A stretch of 30,087 bases of DNA, taken from the NCBI GenBank assembly GCA_964539135.1, contig CAZIFG010000020.1:1-30087 (forward strand), in the 5' to 3' direction. The notes beneath the pieces are model-generated. The model saw only the letters and a list, made by a program, of their open reading frames with translations. It was not told where the DNA came from and searched no databases. This document shows positions 7,624-16,662 of the stretch, piece after piece. The DNA comes from CAZIFG01 sp964539135 (GTDB taxonomy: Bacteria; Margulisbacteria; Marinamargulisbacteria; GCA-2716485; CAZIFG01). Position numbers and translations under genes: made by a program. How positions within the stretch are numbered: position 1 is the stretch's first letter; the number at the start of each line of letters is the position of its first letter.

Positions 7624-10600
7624 TTAAAAATTAATGGTGCTTTTCACTAAAATACCGCCAATAGACAATGAGTTTCTATTTTGAGGCGCATATTCTGGGT
7701 CTAAATTATCTGTAATGGTTTTGAAATACCCCTCTCCTTGGAAGGTTATATTTTCAATAAAGGGTTGAGATTTTATGGGAACGACTACATTGATGAGAAC
7801 AGAGGCTTTTGTTTCGACGTTGTCTGTTTTTACAATTTGAGTTTGAATTAAGTTTCCTGTTCCGGTTATAGTTTGAGATTGGGCGAGTCTATTGGTTAAT
7901 TGTCCTTTTTCTGTTCGCATTGAAAAGCGAATGTCTATGTTCACATTTTGTGTTCGTATGGGGGTGTAGGCAATGGTTAATACACTTGTATTTCCGAATC
8001 TTTCGCTTTCTAAAATTTTATCCGTTAAGGTGTTTATCGTATAGGTATAATCTATAGTCATGTAAGGAAAGGGTCTTAGACCGGTTCCAAGGCTGATAAT
8101 GGACTCATTAATGATGTTTGAATTTTCTGTTGCTTGGTTGAAATTTAAGGTTTTTATTTCTTTTTTGGTGAGTCCTGCAGACACACTCCATTTATTTTCG
8201 TATTTCTTTAAAAATGGCAGAATACTTAAGGGCGTTAGACTCAAACCGCCGCCTAAAATACTTGATTTATTTTCAGTGAATTCTTTAAAATTATTAAAGG
8301 TGCGATTGGTTGCTTCTTCTTTTAATTTCGATAAGGATTGATCGAATTTTCCACCTGCAAATTTTGTTTGTTCTGCTGTTTCTATGTTTCCATTTAAGCT
8401 TAACCATCGGATGGGGGAATATATGGCTGTGTAGGCATTACTACGTTCAATAAAAAAGATACTTTTAAGCACGGGCTCTTTACTTTTTTGTGTTTCTGTC
8501 AGGTTGTCTACCCATTTTCCGGTGGATGAAAAAATATTAAAAGGCGAATAAGCCGCTTGAATGATTTTTCCATTAAATAAGGAGCTGTCTTCTGTTTGGG
8601 TTGAGATGATGCTTTTTTCCGAATCTGTTGGAATTTCAAGTGCCAAGGTTGTGTTTTTGATGTTTTTAATGTCATTTTGGTAGGAGGCTGAAAAGGTTCC
8701 AAAATCAATATGTTTCGATTTTCTCCATGGCATAACGATATTACCGGGTGCCCAATTTATTTTTTGATTTTGTGTGTATCTTGGACTGTTCACGATACTT
8801 CTGTTATCTGTTGTTGAAATATTGTCATATTCGTTGATGGCAGTATCTGTAATATTTTCTATATATAGGGTGTAATTGAATGCTTTTAAGAAGGGAAGTG
8901 TGGGGGCTACAGATAAAGATCCACCGGCAGTATTTCGGTTTGTTTGTGACTGATATCCTTGTTGAACAGCGGTTATGATTTTATTTATGGATTCTGATTT
9001 TGAGTTTGAAATATTGACGTTTTCAAACGTAATTCCATTTATGGGGCTGAAATTGTTGAGATCATATTTGTTATAATTACTGTTCGTCCCTGTTAAATTA
9101 TTATTACCACTGGTTTTATTTTGGCCTGCATTAAATGACATGAAGGATTTTCTGAGTGGCTTTAGATATTTTTTATATTTTTTTAATCGGCCCAGATAAA
9201 TCAGTCCATCGTAAAGTTCAAATCTGGAAATTCCATACTGTGCTGCATCCGAGATGTTACCGACTTGGTTTTCTCCAAATGCATAGGATTCAGAATGTTC
9301 TGCGCTGTATCTGGATTTGAACCAATATATGGGTTCAAAACTGGCAATATATTTGGTGTTTAAGGCTTCATTTTTGTTTAAACGGGCATTTTTTCCAGCC
9401 AAACTTTCCGCTCGACTGAAACTATAATCGCCGCTTAGTTGTAAAAATTTAAAGGGATCTATGCTTGTGGATAATGAATACAGTTGGGTTTTACTTTTTC
9501 CAACATCATCGGAGTAAATAAAATCATTGGTATCATTGGTTTGCTGGTAGGTGGGGGCCACTCTAAATCTGTATAACCACGGGAATTTTTTGGGGCTATA
9601 TACACTTCCAACTTGATAGGCTTCTTCTGTGTGTATTTTATAATTTTCGTTGTCTTTATCTGTAGATTCAAAGGTTGTTTTGGCAATATTAGCTAGTAAA
9701 GAGGTTTTAAAAAAATCAGGGCCAAATGAAATGTTGTTTTTGAGGCCTTGACTGGAATTGTCTACCTCATGGCTATTTTTTGCAGCTGTTAAATTTTGCG
9801 GGTCCTGAAGGGCTTCTGTTAGTTCTAAACTGTGTGAGGATTGAATGGTCCATGGCCATTGAATAGCGGTGCTTCCTTTGAAGTAATTTTGGCGTAAATA
9901 GATGGGTTTACTGTTATCGTTGATACCTCGGTCTATTTTTTGATGATTATATTCTACAGTTGCCGTATTTTTTTTGAGGAATTTATAGGTTGCATTTCCA
10001 CCGAATGCTTCTGTTCCAGACGCCGTGTTTAATTGTCCAATGGGTCTAAATTTTTTATCAATATATTTATAATATCCAGCGGCGTTCCAGTCTTCGTTTT
10101 TGTAGTCTGTTCCTAATTTGAGTGCCATTCCAGATTGGGTTTGACCTTTTTTGGTGACACTTGTATCTGTGTATAAATAATTTACAACCAATAAACGACT
10201 GCTATCTAATGTTATATTTCTTAATTTGATGGTTCCCGAGGCATAGTTGATGTAATAGTCGTTGTCTTTTGTCAAACTGATGGGGTCAAAGGGGATAAAT
10301 TGATTTTTTTCATCTTTTAAAAGTGTGTTATTCGAGGCGACGCGCGCTTTTGCGATGAATACTTGTTCAGAGCCTTCTACAATGAGTTTTTTTGCTAAAA
10401 CGTATTGAAATAAAGGATCCGGGTTACCTTGTATGATTTCAGGTCTGTCTAAGGCCAACTCTTCATGATCAAAATTATATTGAGATGCGGCAATTTCAGA
10501 TTGGACATTCCATCTTGGATTAATGGCTTTTTCAATGGTGAGTCCTACGGCAGTTTGTTCCACTTGTCCGGAACTTTCTACAGCTGGAATGTAGTCAAAA

Positions 10601-12963
10601 TTCATAATCACAGTGCCTTCAGGATATTCATCTAATAAAGAGCTGTGATTGAGGGTCTCGGAATTTTTAATAAACGTGAGTCGAATAGAAGTTCCGTTAT
10701 CGTTATAGTCTACTTTGAAACTCACTTTATTATTTTCATTTCTAATTTCTTGAGTGACGCCATTTTGTGTGATTCTGAAACTTCGAACCCCATTAAATTT
10801 TACGGGCAGATCTTTGATTTGAAATTCTATACTTGATGCAGAGTCATAAATATTTTTACCGCGATCGGCTATAAAAAATAATTTACTGGGTGCACTTTTA
10901 AGGTATTTATACGATACTAGAAACTCTGCATTTGCTGCGATGTTTGAAGAGGTAATTTGAATTTTTCCTTTGTAGGCGTCTATAAGTTGATAATCTGTAC
11001 CTTGTGTTAATACAAGGCCTGACCTTAATTTTACAATGAGATTTTCAGGCGTGGTTATGGGACTTTCTTTTGTATACATTACATTGCTTGTGATATTGCT
11101 AGATACGTTTGTTTCAATGTTGCTGGTTATACTTTCATCTGTGATGGTCATTTTGTTATCGGCGTCTTCTGGCTTGGAACTTTCATTGGCATAGGTTATC
11201 CCTATTTTAAACGGGTTTTTTTGTGTGGTGGATATGGCCGTTTTTGTTTCGATGATTTTGTATTGTATGGAAATGACATGCGGAAAATTAACGGGATAAT
11301 TAAAATAAAGGCGGCCTTGAGCATTGTCTAAAATATAGTCAATATTGGGAATTACTTTTTTACCATCAATGAAAATAAGTTCGGAATTTTTGATGATATT
11401 GTTTTTTTCGAGTTTGTAGGGACCTGTTGTGTTTTGACCTAAAATCTCTTGTTCTTTGAGTTCTGTTAAATAATATTCGTAGTCGATTACCAGGCCATCT
11501 TCTTTTGAAAGTGGTTTTTCAAGCATGATTTTTCCCTTTGAATAATCAATGAAAAAATCTTTTTGATTGACCAGTTCTATTTGATTCATTTTTAACGTGA
11601 CGCTTCCCATTACAATAGGTGTTTTTTCCAGCTGAAATTCTTGATTATTGAGGGTTACGCTATTTTCAGAAGGGGTTATGGCGTTTCGTTTTGGCCATAA
11701 AATTTCTCGGTTTTTTGCGGTTTGGCTATTGATTTCGATGATGTCTTTAGATCTGTATTTGACTTGGGCGCCTATAAAGTTTTTTCGGGTTAAACTGGGT
11801 ATAAAATCTTGTATGGGGTTGGTATATTCGTATACGACTTTGATATATTCAAATTTTTGGATGGGTCTTTTAAAGGTTATTTTACCTTCAAAATAATTTA
11901 TAGTGTAATCGCCGCCCTCACTTTGTTGAGAATTATTGACGTAGACGGCGACAGATCCGTATAAAATATACTGACTTCCAAGGGCGTATGTTGTGGATCC
12001 ATTTCCGTAACTTTCAAATTTTTTAGGCTCCGATCTTTCTTTACCCAGTGCTAAGGTTGTTTCCCACTGAGATTCTTTTTGGGTATATCGTACGCCGTCT
12101 AATGATTTTTTGATGTCTGTAAACTCTCCATCTTTGAGTTGGGTGTCAAAGTGGAAAAATTGTAATTCTTTGTTTTTATGATTGACTCTCACGTCATATT
12201 TATTGGGGAAGTCGGGCTCTTGTTCAATGTCAAAATGAACGGTTAGATCTTTATTCAGCTTACCATCTATTTGAATGCTGACTCGGGTTTCCGGTTTGAA
12301 GGTTCCATTGGCAACGTCAGGGGGGATTTTAAGATAGGTTTCATCTCGGATGATTCTATCCCATCTGTGATCGTTGGGGTCGCTGGGTTGGAAATTTCTA
12401 CCACTGTATTTTAATTGATAATAGCCGCCGACATCAATTTCAAAGTCGCGTCGTTTGGGTAATGTGGGGTAAAAATAATTTTCTTGTCCTTTGTAGGTGT
12501 ATAGCGTGAGTCTGGAGGGCTGCGCTATTTTGGCTGCTGTCGAGACGGTTTGGTTTTCTGTGATATTTTGATTACCTGTCATGACTTGGTTTTCTGTGAG
12601 GGTACTCATATTTAGAGATATGCTGGATTCTGGGAGGATTTCAGGAGAGGGGGTGCTTGTGATATTGAGTGAAATGGGACTTGTATTTTCCGTGGGCAAT
12701 GTGTTTTTTAGATCTGCATTTTGTGTTATTTCGGACCTTCCTATCGTGTCATTTCTGGTTATTACGGCGGTTTCGTTGGGTGTGTTTTCGAGACTATTGG
12801 GTGTTACATTTGAGATTCTCTGCATCAAGGGGGAGGCGTTTCCATAAGAAATGGAGAGTCTCTGTGGTGGCGTGGTTTCATTTGGAGTCACCGCAATATT
12901 GTTGCTAACAGCGCCTATGCTGTTTGTCAGTATCCATCCAATAATGATGAGTTTTTTAATCAT
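7624..12963 (-). CDS. Giant outer-membrane beta-barrel protein with repeated beta motifs (SprA-like architecture)
   Basis: The 1779-residue protein starts with a signal peptide (1-18). An Asn/Thr/Ser-rich low-complexity segment (about 20-148) and a beta-rich region follow. A motif of about 30 residues, D-Y-x3-Y-x2-G-x-I...P...I-x-V-x-Y-x-Y, recurs at about 352-380, 469-497, 542-569, 657-687 and 902-931. The remainder (about 940-1779) is alternating polar/hydrophobic strands rich in Tyr, Phe and Asn, ending STINF with a terminal Phe, the signal read by the BAM machinery. This order recalls SprA, the T9SS translocon, but I cannot show homology. An AAGGA ribosome binding site overlaps the queA stop and lies 6 bases before the ATG, so it is translated in an operon with queA. 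Location in the outer membrane is likely; the function is unknown. Confidence 0.75.
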   Translation of the reverse strand: MIKKLIIIGWILTNSIGAVSNNIAVTPNETTPPQRLSISYGNASPLMQRISNVTPNSLENTPNETAVITRNDTIGRSEITQNADLKNTLPTENTSPISLNITSTPSPEILPESSISLNMSTLTENQVMTGNQNITENQTVSTAAKIAQPSRLTLYTYKGQENYFYPTLPKRRDFEIDVGGYYQLKYSGRNFQPSDPNDHRWDRIIRDETYLKIPPDVANGTFKPETRVSIQIDGKLNKDLTVHFDIEQEPDFPNKYDVRVNHKNKELQFFHFDTQLKDGEFTDIKKSLDGVRYTQKESQWETTLALGKERSEPKKFESYGNGSTTYALGSQYILYGSVAVYVNNSQQSEGGDYTINYFEGKITFKRPIQKFEYIKVVYEYTNPIQDFIPSLTRKNFIGAQVKYRSKDIIEINSQTAKNREILWPKRNAITPSENSVTLNNQEFQLEKTPIVMGSVTLKMNQIELVNQKDFFIDYSKGKIMLEKPLSKEDGLVIDYEYYLTELKEQEILGQNTTGPYKLEKNNIIKNSELIFIDGKKVIPNIDYILDNAQGRLYFNYPVNFPHVISIQYKIIETKTAISTTQKNPFKIGITYANESSKPEDADNKMTITDESITSNIETNVSSNITSNVMYTKESPITTPENLIVKLRSGLVLTQGTDYQLIDAYKGKIQITSSNIAANAEFLVSYKYLKSAPSKLFFIADRGKNIYDSASSIEFQIKDLPVKFNGVRSFRITQNGVTQEIRNENNKVSFKVDYNDNGTSIRLTFIKNSETLNHSSLLDEYPEGTVIMNFDYIPAVESSGQVEQTAVGLTIEKAINPRWNVQSEIAASQYNFDHEELALDRPEIIQGNPDPLFQYVLAKKLIVEGSEQVFIAKARVASNNTLLKDEKNQFIPFDPISLTKDNDYYINYASGTIKLRNITLDSSRLLVVNYLYTDTSVTKKGQTQSGMALKLGTDYKNEDWNAAGYYKYIDKKFRPIGQLNTASGTEAFGGNATYKFLKKNTATVEYNHQKIDRGINDNSKPIYLRQNYFKGSTAIQWPWTIQSSHSLELTEALQDPQNLTAAKNSHEVDNSSQGLKNNISFGPDFFKTSLLANIAKTTFESTDKDNENYKIHTEEAYQVGSVYSPKKFPWLYRFRVAPTYQQTNDTNDFIYSDDVGKSKTQLYSLSTSIDPFKFLQLSGDYSFSRAESLAGKNARLNKNEALNTKYIASFEPIYWFKSRYSAEHSESYAFGENQVGNISDAAQYGISRFELYDGLIYLGRLKKYKKYLKPLRKSFMSFNAGQNKTSGNNNLTGTNSNYNKYDLNNFSPINGITFENVNISNSKSESINKIITAVQQGYQSQTNRNTAGGSLSVAPTLPFLKAFNYTLYIENITDTAINEYDNISTTDNRSIVNSPRYTQNQKINWAPGNIVMPWRKSKHIDFGTFSASYQNDIKNIKNTTLALEIPTDSEKSIISTQTEDSSLFNGKIIQAAYSPFNIFSSTGKWVDNLTETQKSKEPVLKSIFFIERSNAYTAIYSPIRWLSLNGNIETAEQTKFAGGKFDQSLSKLKEEATNRTFNNFKEFTENKSSILGGGLSLTPLSILPFLKKYENKWSVSAGLTKKEIKTLNFNQATENSNIINESIISLGTGLRPFPYMTIDYTYTINTLTDKILESERFGNTSVLTIAYTPIRTQNVNIDIRFSMRTEKGQLTNRLAQSQTITGTGNLIQTQIVKTDNVETKASVLINVVVPIKSQPFIENITFQGEGYFKTITDNLDPEYAPQNRNSLSIGGILVKSTINF

Positions 12964-12971
12964 TTTTTTCC

Positions 12972-13997
12972 TTACGTGACCATCATCGCATCTCCAAAAC
13001 TGTAAAATCGATACTGTTGTTTTATGGCGTCTTGATATAGGTCTGATAAAGCGTCCATTCCCATGAAACTTGCGATTAAAACTAGGAGGGTGGATTTGGG
13101 TAAATGGAAGTTTGTAATCAGGCCATTAATGGCTTTAAATTCATAGCCTGGCGTGATGTAGAGATTGGTTTGATGGGTGCCCGATTCAAAGGCCTTGTTT
13201 TTATAGGCACTTTCCAGTGTTCTGATACTGGTTGTGCCTACTGCAATGAGTCGTTTTCCGTCGTTTTTGTAGTGTGTCAGTCTTTGGGCGGTTTCAGGGT
13301 CTATCGTGTAGGTTTCAAAATGCATGATATGGTCTGTAATCCTTTCTGTATCAATGGGTTTAAAGGTTCCATAGCCAACATGCAGTGTAATGGTTTCTAC
13401 AGGGATCTTTTTTTGACTGAGAGCCTTTAAAATTTCAGGCGTAAAATGCAAACCCGCAGTGGGGGCTGCGACGGATCCTGCTTCTTTTGCAAATACGGTT
13501 TGATAATTGTCTTCAAATTCGGGGGCATTTTTGTCTTTAGATTGAATGTAGGGGGGAAGTGGAACATGTCCAAATTGATCCAGTTTTTCAAGTATGTTGA
13601 CGCTTTCCTCAAAAAAGAGATCGATAAAAGGAGGCTCTTTTTTGACAACACGTGCTTTGAAGTCTATTCCAAAGTGAAGAATATCGCCGTCTTTTAGTTT
13701 TTTTCGTGGTTTTGCCAGTGCGGTCCAGTGATGCGGTGTTTGCTGCGCAATTAATAGGCACTCTATGTCTTTTCCTGTTTCTGTTTTTCCGAAAAGTCTT
13801 GCTTTTAATACTTTGGAATTGTTGGTGATGAGGACATCTTGGTCTGTGAGTTGGTCGGATAAGTCCGAAAATAAGAGGTGTGTTTTTGTTTGGGTTTTTC
13901 TATTGAATGTGAGCAGTCGACTTTGAGCCCTGTTTTTAAGCGGGATTTTTGCGATTAAGGATTCTGGTAAGGTATAATCAAATAGGGATGTTTTCAT
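12972..13997 (-). CDS. queA: tRNA S-adenosylmethionine ribosyltransferase-isomerase (queuosine synthesis)
   Basis: QueA transfers and isomerises the ribosyl part of S-adenosylmethionine onto preQ1-modified tRNA to make epoxyqueuosine in the wobble position. The 341 residues match the usual length. Family landmarks are the N-terminal FDYTLPESLIAKIPL, the VLITNNSKVLKARLFG block, AAPTAGLHFTPEIL in the centre, the LHVGYGTFKPI strand and the C-terminal GLITNFHLPKSTLLVLIASFMG. It is the first gene of a minus-strand operon with the giant outer-membrane protein, whose start lies 8 bases after the queA stop. The link between tRNA modification and envelope genes appears to be positional only. Its upstream gap is shared with the divergent clpC. 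Confidence 0.97.
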   Translation of the reverse strand: MKTSLFDYTLPESLIAKIPLKNRAQSRLLTFNRKTQTKTHLLFSDLSDQLTDQDVLITNNSKVLKARLFGKTETGKDIECLLIAQQTPHHWTALAKPRKKLKDGDILHFGIDFKARVVKKEPPFIDLFFEESVNILEKLDQFGHVPLPPYIQSKDKNAPEFEDNYQTVFAKEAGSVAAPTAGLHFTPEILKALSQKKIPVETITLHVGYGTFKPIDTERITDHIMHFETYTIDPETAQRLTHYKNDGKRLIAVGTTSIRTLESAYKNKAFESGTHQTNLYITPGYEFKAINGLITNFHLPKSTLLVLIASFMGMDALSDLYQDAIKQQYRFYSFGDAMMVT

Positions 13998-14168
13998 CTT
14001 TGGTTTATTTTAATCTACTTTCTTTGTTTTTTCACCTGCTTCAGGTTTTTTGGTTTTATAATTTTTATTGATCCCTATTTCTGACTGAGTTATTATGTTT
14101 CTGTGTTTGTGATGCAAGTTTTTGGTGCATACTGTCGTTAAATGAGATAAAAAGAAGGAATAAAAATT
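13998..14168. other. Divergent intergenic region between queA and clpC
   Basis: This 171-base gap must carry promoters for both genes, but I find no convincing -35/-10 pair. There is no CIRCE element and no CtsR-type heptad repeat, so the classical Firmicutes control of clpC is not visible. A short hairpin, ACCTG CTT CAGGT followed by T5, lies at 14034-14050. AGAAGGAA (14153-14160) is the clpC ribosome binding site. Confidence 0.5.
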
Positions 14169-16652
14169 ATGTTTTCACGATTTACAGAGAAAGCGATTCA
14201 GGCCATTATGCTCGCTCAGGAAGAGGCCAAACGGTTCCATCACAGTTATGTGGGAACAGAACATATTCTTTTGGGCATTGTAGGAGAAGGGGATAATAGT
14301 GTTATTAAAACACTACAGGCCTTGGGGATTACTACGGATCAGGTAAAGTCTGCTGTTGAAGAGCGTTTGGAATATGGTGGCGCGTCTTCAGAATATTCCA
14401 ATATTCCTTTTACTCAACAGGCTAAGCAAGTTTTGACCTATGCTTGGGATGAAGCTCGAAAATTGGGCCATAACTATGTGAACGTAGAACATTTGTTTTT
14501 ATCTGTTTTTCGAGATCCTACCAGTATTGCCGCGCGTGTTTTGACCGAGTTGGGCGTGAATAGTAATGCCTTTAAAGAGGCGCTCTTTAAGCAATTGGGT
14601 GATAAAGTTGCGGTTTCTCATAAACCTAAAACAACAGTACCTACTCCTACTTTGGATTTGTTTGGGCGTGATTTAACCTGGCTTGCGCGTGAGGGGCAGT
14701 TGGATCCTGTTGTGGGACGTTCCAATGAAATTGAACGCATGATTCAAATTTTATGTCGGCGGACTAAAAATAATCCTGTTTTGACAGGAGAACCGGGTGT
14801 GGGTAAAACCGCCATTGTTGAGGGCTTGGCTCAGAAAATTTCAGCGGAAGGCGTTCCAGATAAATTGAGAGATAAACGTGTTATTTCCTTGGATTTAGGT
14901 CTTTTGGTGGCTGGTACAAAATACAGAGGCGAATTTGAAGATCGGGTTAAAAAAGTAATGGAAGAGTGTCGTAAAGCCGGCAATATTATTGTGTTTGTTG
15001 ATGAACTTCATACCATTATTGGAACGGGGGGATCAGAGGGCAGTTTGGATGCGGCGAATTTGTTTAAACCCGCTTTGGCCCGTGGCGAACTCCAATGTAT
15101 TGGCGCCACTACTTTGGATGAATATCGTAAGCATATTGAGGGCGATGGGGCATTGGAGCGACGTTTCCAATCTGTTTTAGTGGAAGAACCTTCTCCTGAA
15201 CAGGCTTTGCAAATTTTAAAAGGCATTCGCTCGCGATATGAAGAATTCCATGGCGTTCATATTACAGATGAGGCACTGGAAGAAGCTGTTGAAATGTCCA
15301 CTCGATACATTACAGCCCGCTTTTTACCGGATAAGGCGGTGGATGTCATTGATGAAGCAGCCTCTAAAATCATGCTTAATGCGACGCGTGTTCCTCAGGA
15401 ATTGCAGGACTTACTTAAAGCGCGGGATAAGGCTCAAAAAGATCTTGATTCGGCCAAAACAAAAGGACAGTCGGATAAAGTGGATGCGTTAAAAGCCAGT
15501 CTTAAGCAACTTAATGCGGACTTTAATGCCTTTCCTGTAGAGCATCGTAATGCCGTTAAACGTGTGGTGGATGATAATACAGTGGCAGAAGTGGTTGCGG
15601 CTTGGACCGGTATTCCTGTGACTAAAATTAATCGTAATGAAGCCAAACGTCTGATGAAAATGGAAGATGAAATCACGCATAAAGTGGTGGGGCAAGTGGA
15701 TGCGGTTAAGGCCTTGGTTCGCGCTGTGAAACGGTCTAAAGTAGGCTTGAAAGATCCAAATAGACCGGCGGGATCCTTTTTGTTTTTGGGGCCTACGGGT
15801 GTGGGAAAATCGGAACTTGCTAAAACCTTGGCTGAGTTTATGTTTGGCAGTGAAAAGGCACTGATTCGCATTGATATGTCGGAGTTTATGGAAAAGCATA
15901 CCGTTTCTCGACTTATTGGGTCGCCGCCTGGATATGTTGGCTTTAATGAAGGCGGTCAATTGACAGAACCCATTCGTCGTAAACCTTATTCTGTGGTTCT
16001 TTTTGATGAGTTGGAAAAGGCTTCTCCGGATGTCATTAATATTCTTCTTCAAATTTTAGAAGATGGTCGTTTAACAGACTCTACAGGGCGTACAGTGAGC
16101 TTCAAAAATGCGATTATTATCATGACGTCCAATGTGGGTAGTAAATATATTCAAAATGAAACCAGCTTTGGATTTGTAGATCCTTCTCGTGTGGAAGAAA
16201 CAAAGTATGAGGCCATCAAAGTTAAAATGCGAGATGAACTACAACGTGAGTTTAAACCCGAATTTTTGAACCGTATTGATGACATTGTTATTTTCAAATC
16301 CTTAACCAAGGAAAATATTCAGTCTATCGTTACGATTATGTTAGATGAGGTTAAAACACGTCTAAAAGAACGTGGGATTGATCTTTCTTATGATAAAAAA
16401 GTTCAAATGCTTCTTGTGGACAAAGGCTTTGATCTTAAAATGGGAGCAAGGCCGCTTCGACGCTCGATTCAGGAACATTTTGAAGATCGGCTTGCGGATG
16501 AAATTTTAAAACAAGGGTTGGATTGTGACCTGATTGTGGCCTCTACCGTTAAAAATGATGCGGTTGTCTTTGATTTGGTTAAAAAACCCAAGCGTGTGGT
16601 TCGGAAACGTGAACTTCCTGTTCAGGATGAAGTCGAGTTAGTCGTCCATTAG
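14169..16652 (+). CDS. clpC: ATP-dependent Clp protease ATP-binding subunit ClpC
   Basis: ClpC is a two-ring AAA+ unfoldase that feeds substrates to ClpP. The 827-residue protein has two Clp-N repeats (about 1-145), a first AAA+ module with Walker A GEPGVGKT (207-214) and Walker B VFVDE (275-279), a middle coiled segment (about 408-455, of the short ClpC type rather than the long ClpB type), and a second AAA+ module with Walker A GPTGVGKS (541-548). FGF in the stretch after MTSNVGSKY lies where the ClpP-docking loop is expected, and the C-terminal D2-small domain is complete. AGAAGGAA lies 8 bases upstream of the ATG. radA follows after 10 bases, the same clpC-radA pairing seen in Firmicutes. 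No clpP is in the window. Confidence 0.96.
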   Translation: MFSRFTEKAIQAIMLAQEEAKRFHHSYVGTEHILLGIVGEGDNSVIKTLQALGITTDQVKSAVEERLEYGGASSEYSNIPFTQQAKQVLTYAWDEARKLGHNYVNVEHLFLSVFRDPTSIAARVLTELGVNSNAFKEALFKQLGDKVAVSHKPKTTVPTPTLDLFGRDLTWLAREGQLDPVVGRSNEIERMIQILCRRTKNNPVLTGEPGVGKTAIVEGLAQKISAEGVPDKLRDKRVISLDLGLLVAGTKYRGEFEDRVKKVMEECRKAGNIIVFVDELHTIIGTGGSEGSLDAANLFKPALARGELQCIGATTLDEYRKHIEGDGALERRFQSVLVEEPSPEQALQILKGIRSRYEEFHGVHITDEALEEAVEMSTRYITARFLPDKAVDVIDEAASKIMLNATRVPQELQDLLKARDKAQKDLDSAKTKGQSDKVDALKASLKQLNADFNAFPVEHRNAVKRVVDDNTVAEVVAAWTGIPVTKINRNEAKRLMKMEDEITHKVVGQVDAVKALVRAVKRSKVGLKDPNRPAGSFLFLGPTGVGKSELAKTLAEFMFGSEKALIRIDMSEFMEKHTVSRLIGSPPGYVGFNEGGQLTEPIRRKPYSVVLFDELEKASPDVINILLQILEDGRLTDSTGRTVSFKNAIIIMTSNVGSKYIQNETSFGFVDPSRVEETKYEAIKVKMRDELQREFKPEFLNRIDDIVIFKSLTKENIQSIVTIMLDEVKTRLKERGIDLSYDKKVQMLLVDKGFDLKMGARPLRRSIQEHFEDRLADEILKQGLDCDLIVASTVKNDAVVFDLVKKPKRVVRKRELPVQDEVELVVH

Positions 16653-16662
16653 GCGTGCCTTT

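Noticed and set aside
12581..12908. Overlapping + strand frames opposite the start of the giant outer-membrane gene
   Set aside because: They mirror the low-complexity Asn/Thr-rich segment and have no ribosome binding site or recognisable domain.
15434..16052. Two long minus-strand open frames (145 and 187 codons) inside clpC
   Set aside because: They are antisense to conserved ClpC motifs, have no family features, and their composition is explained by the clpC codons.
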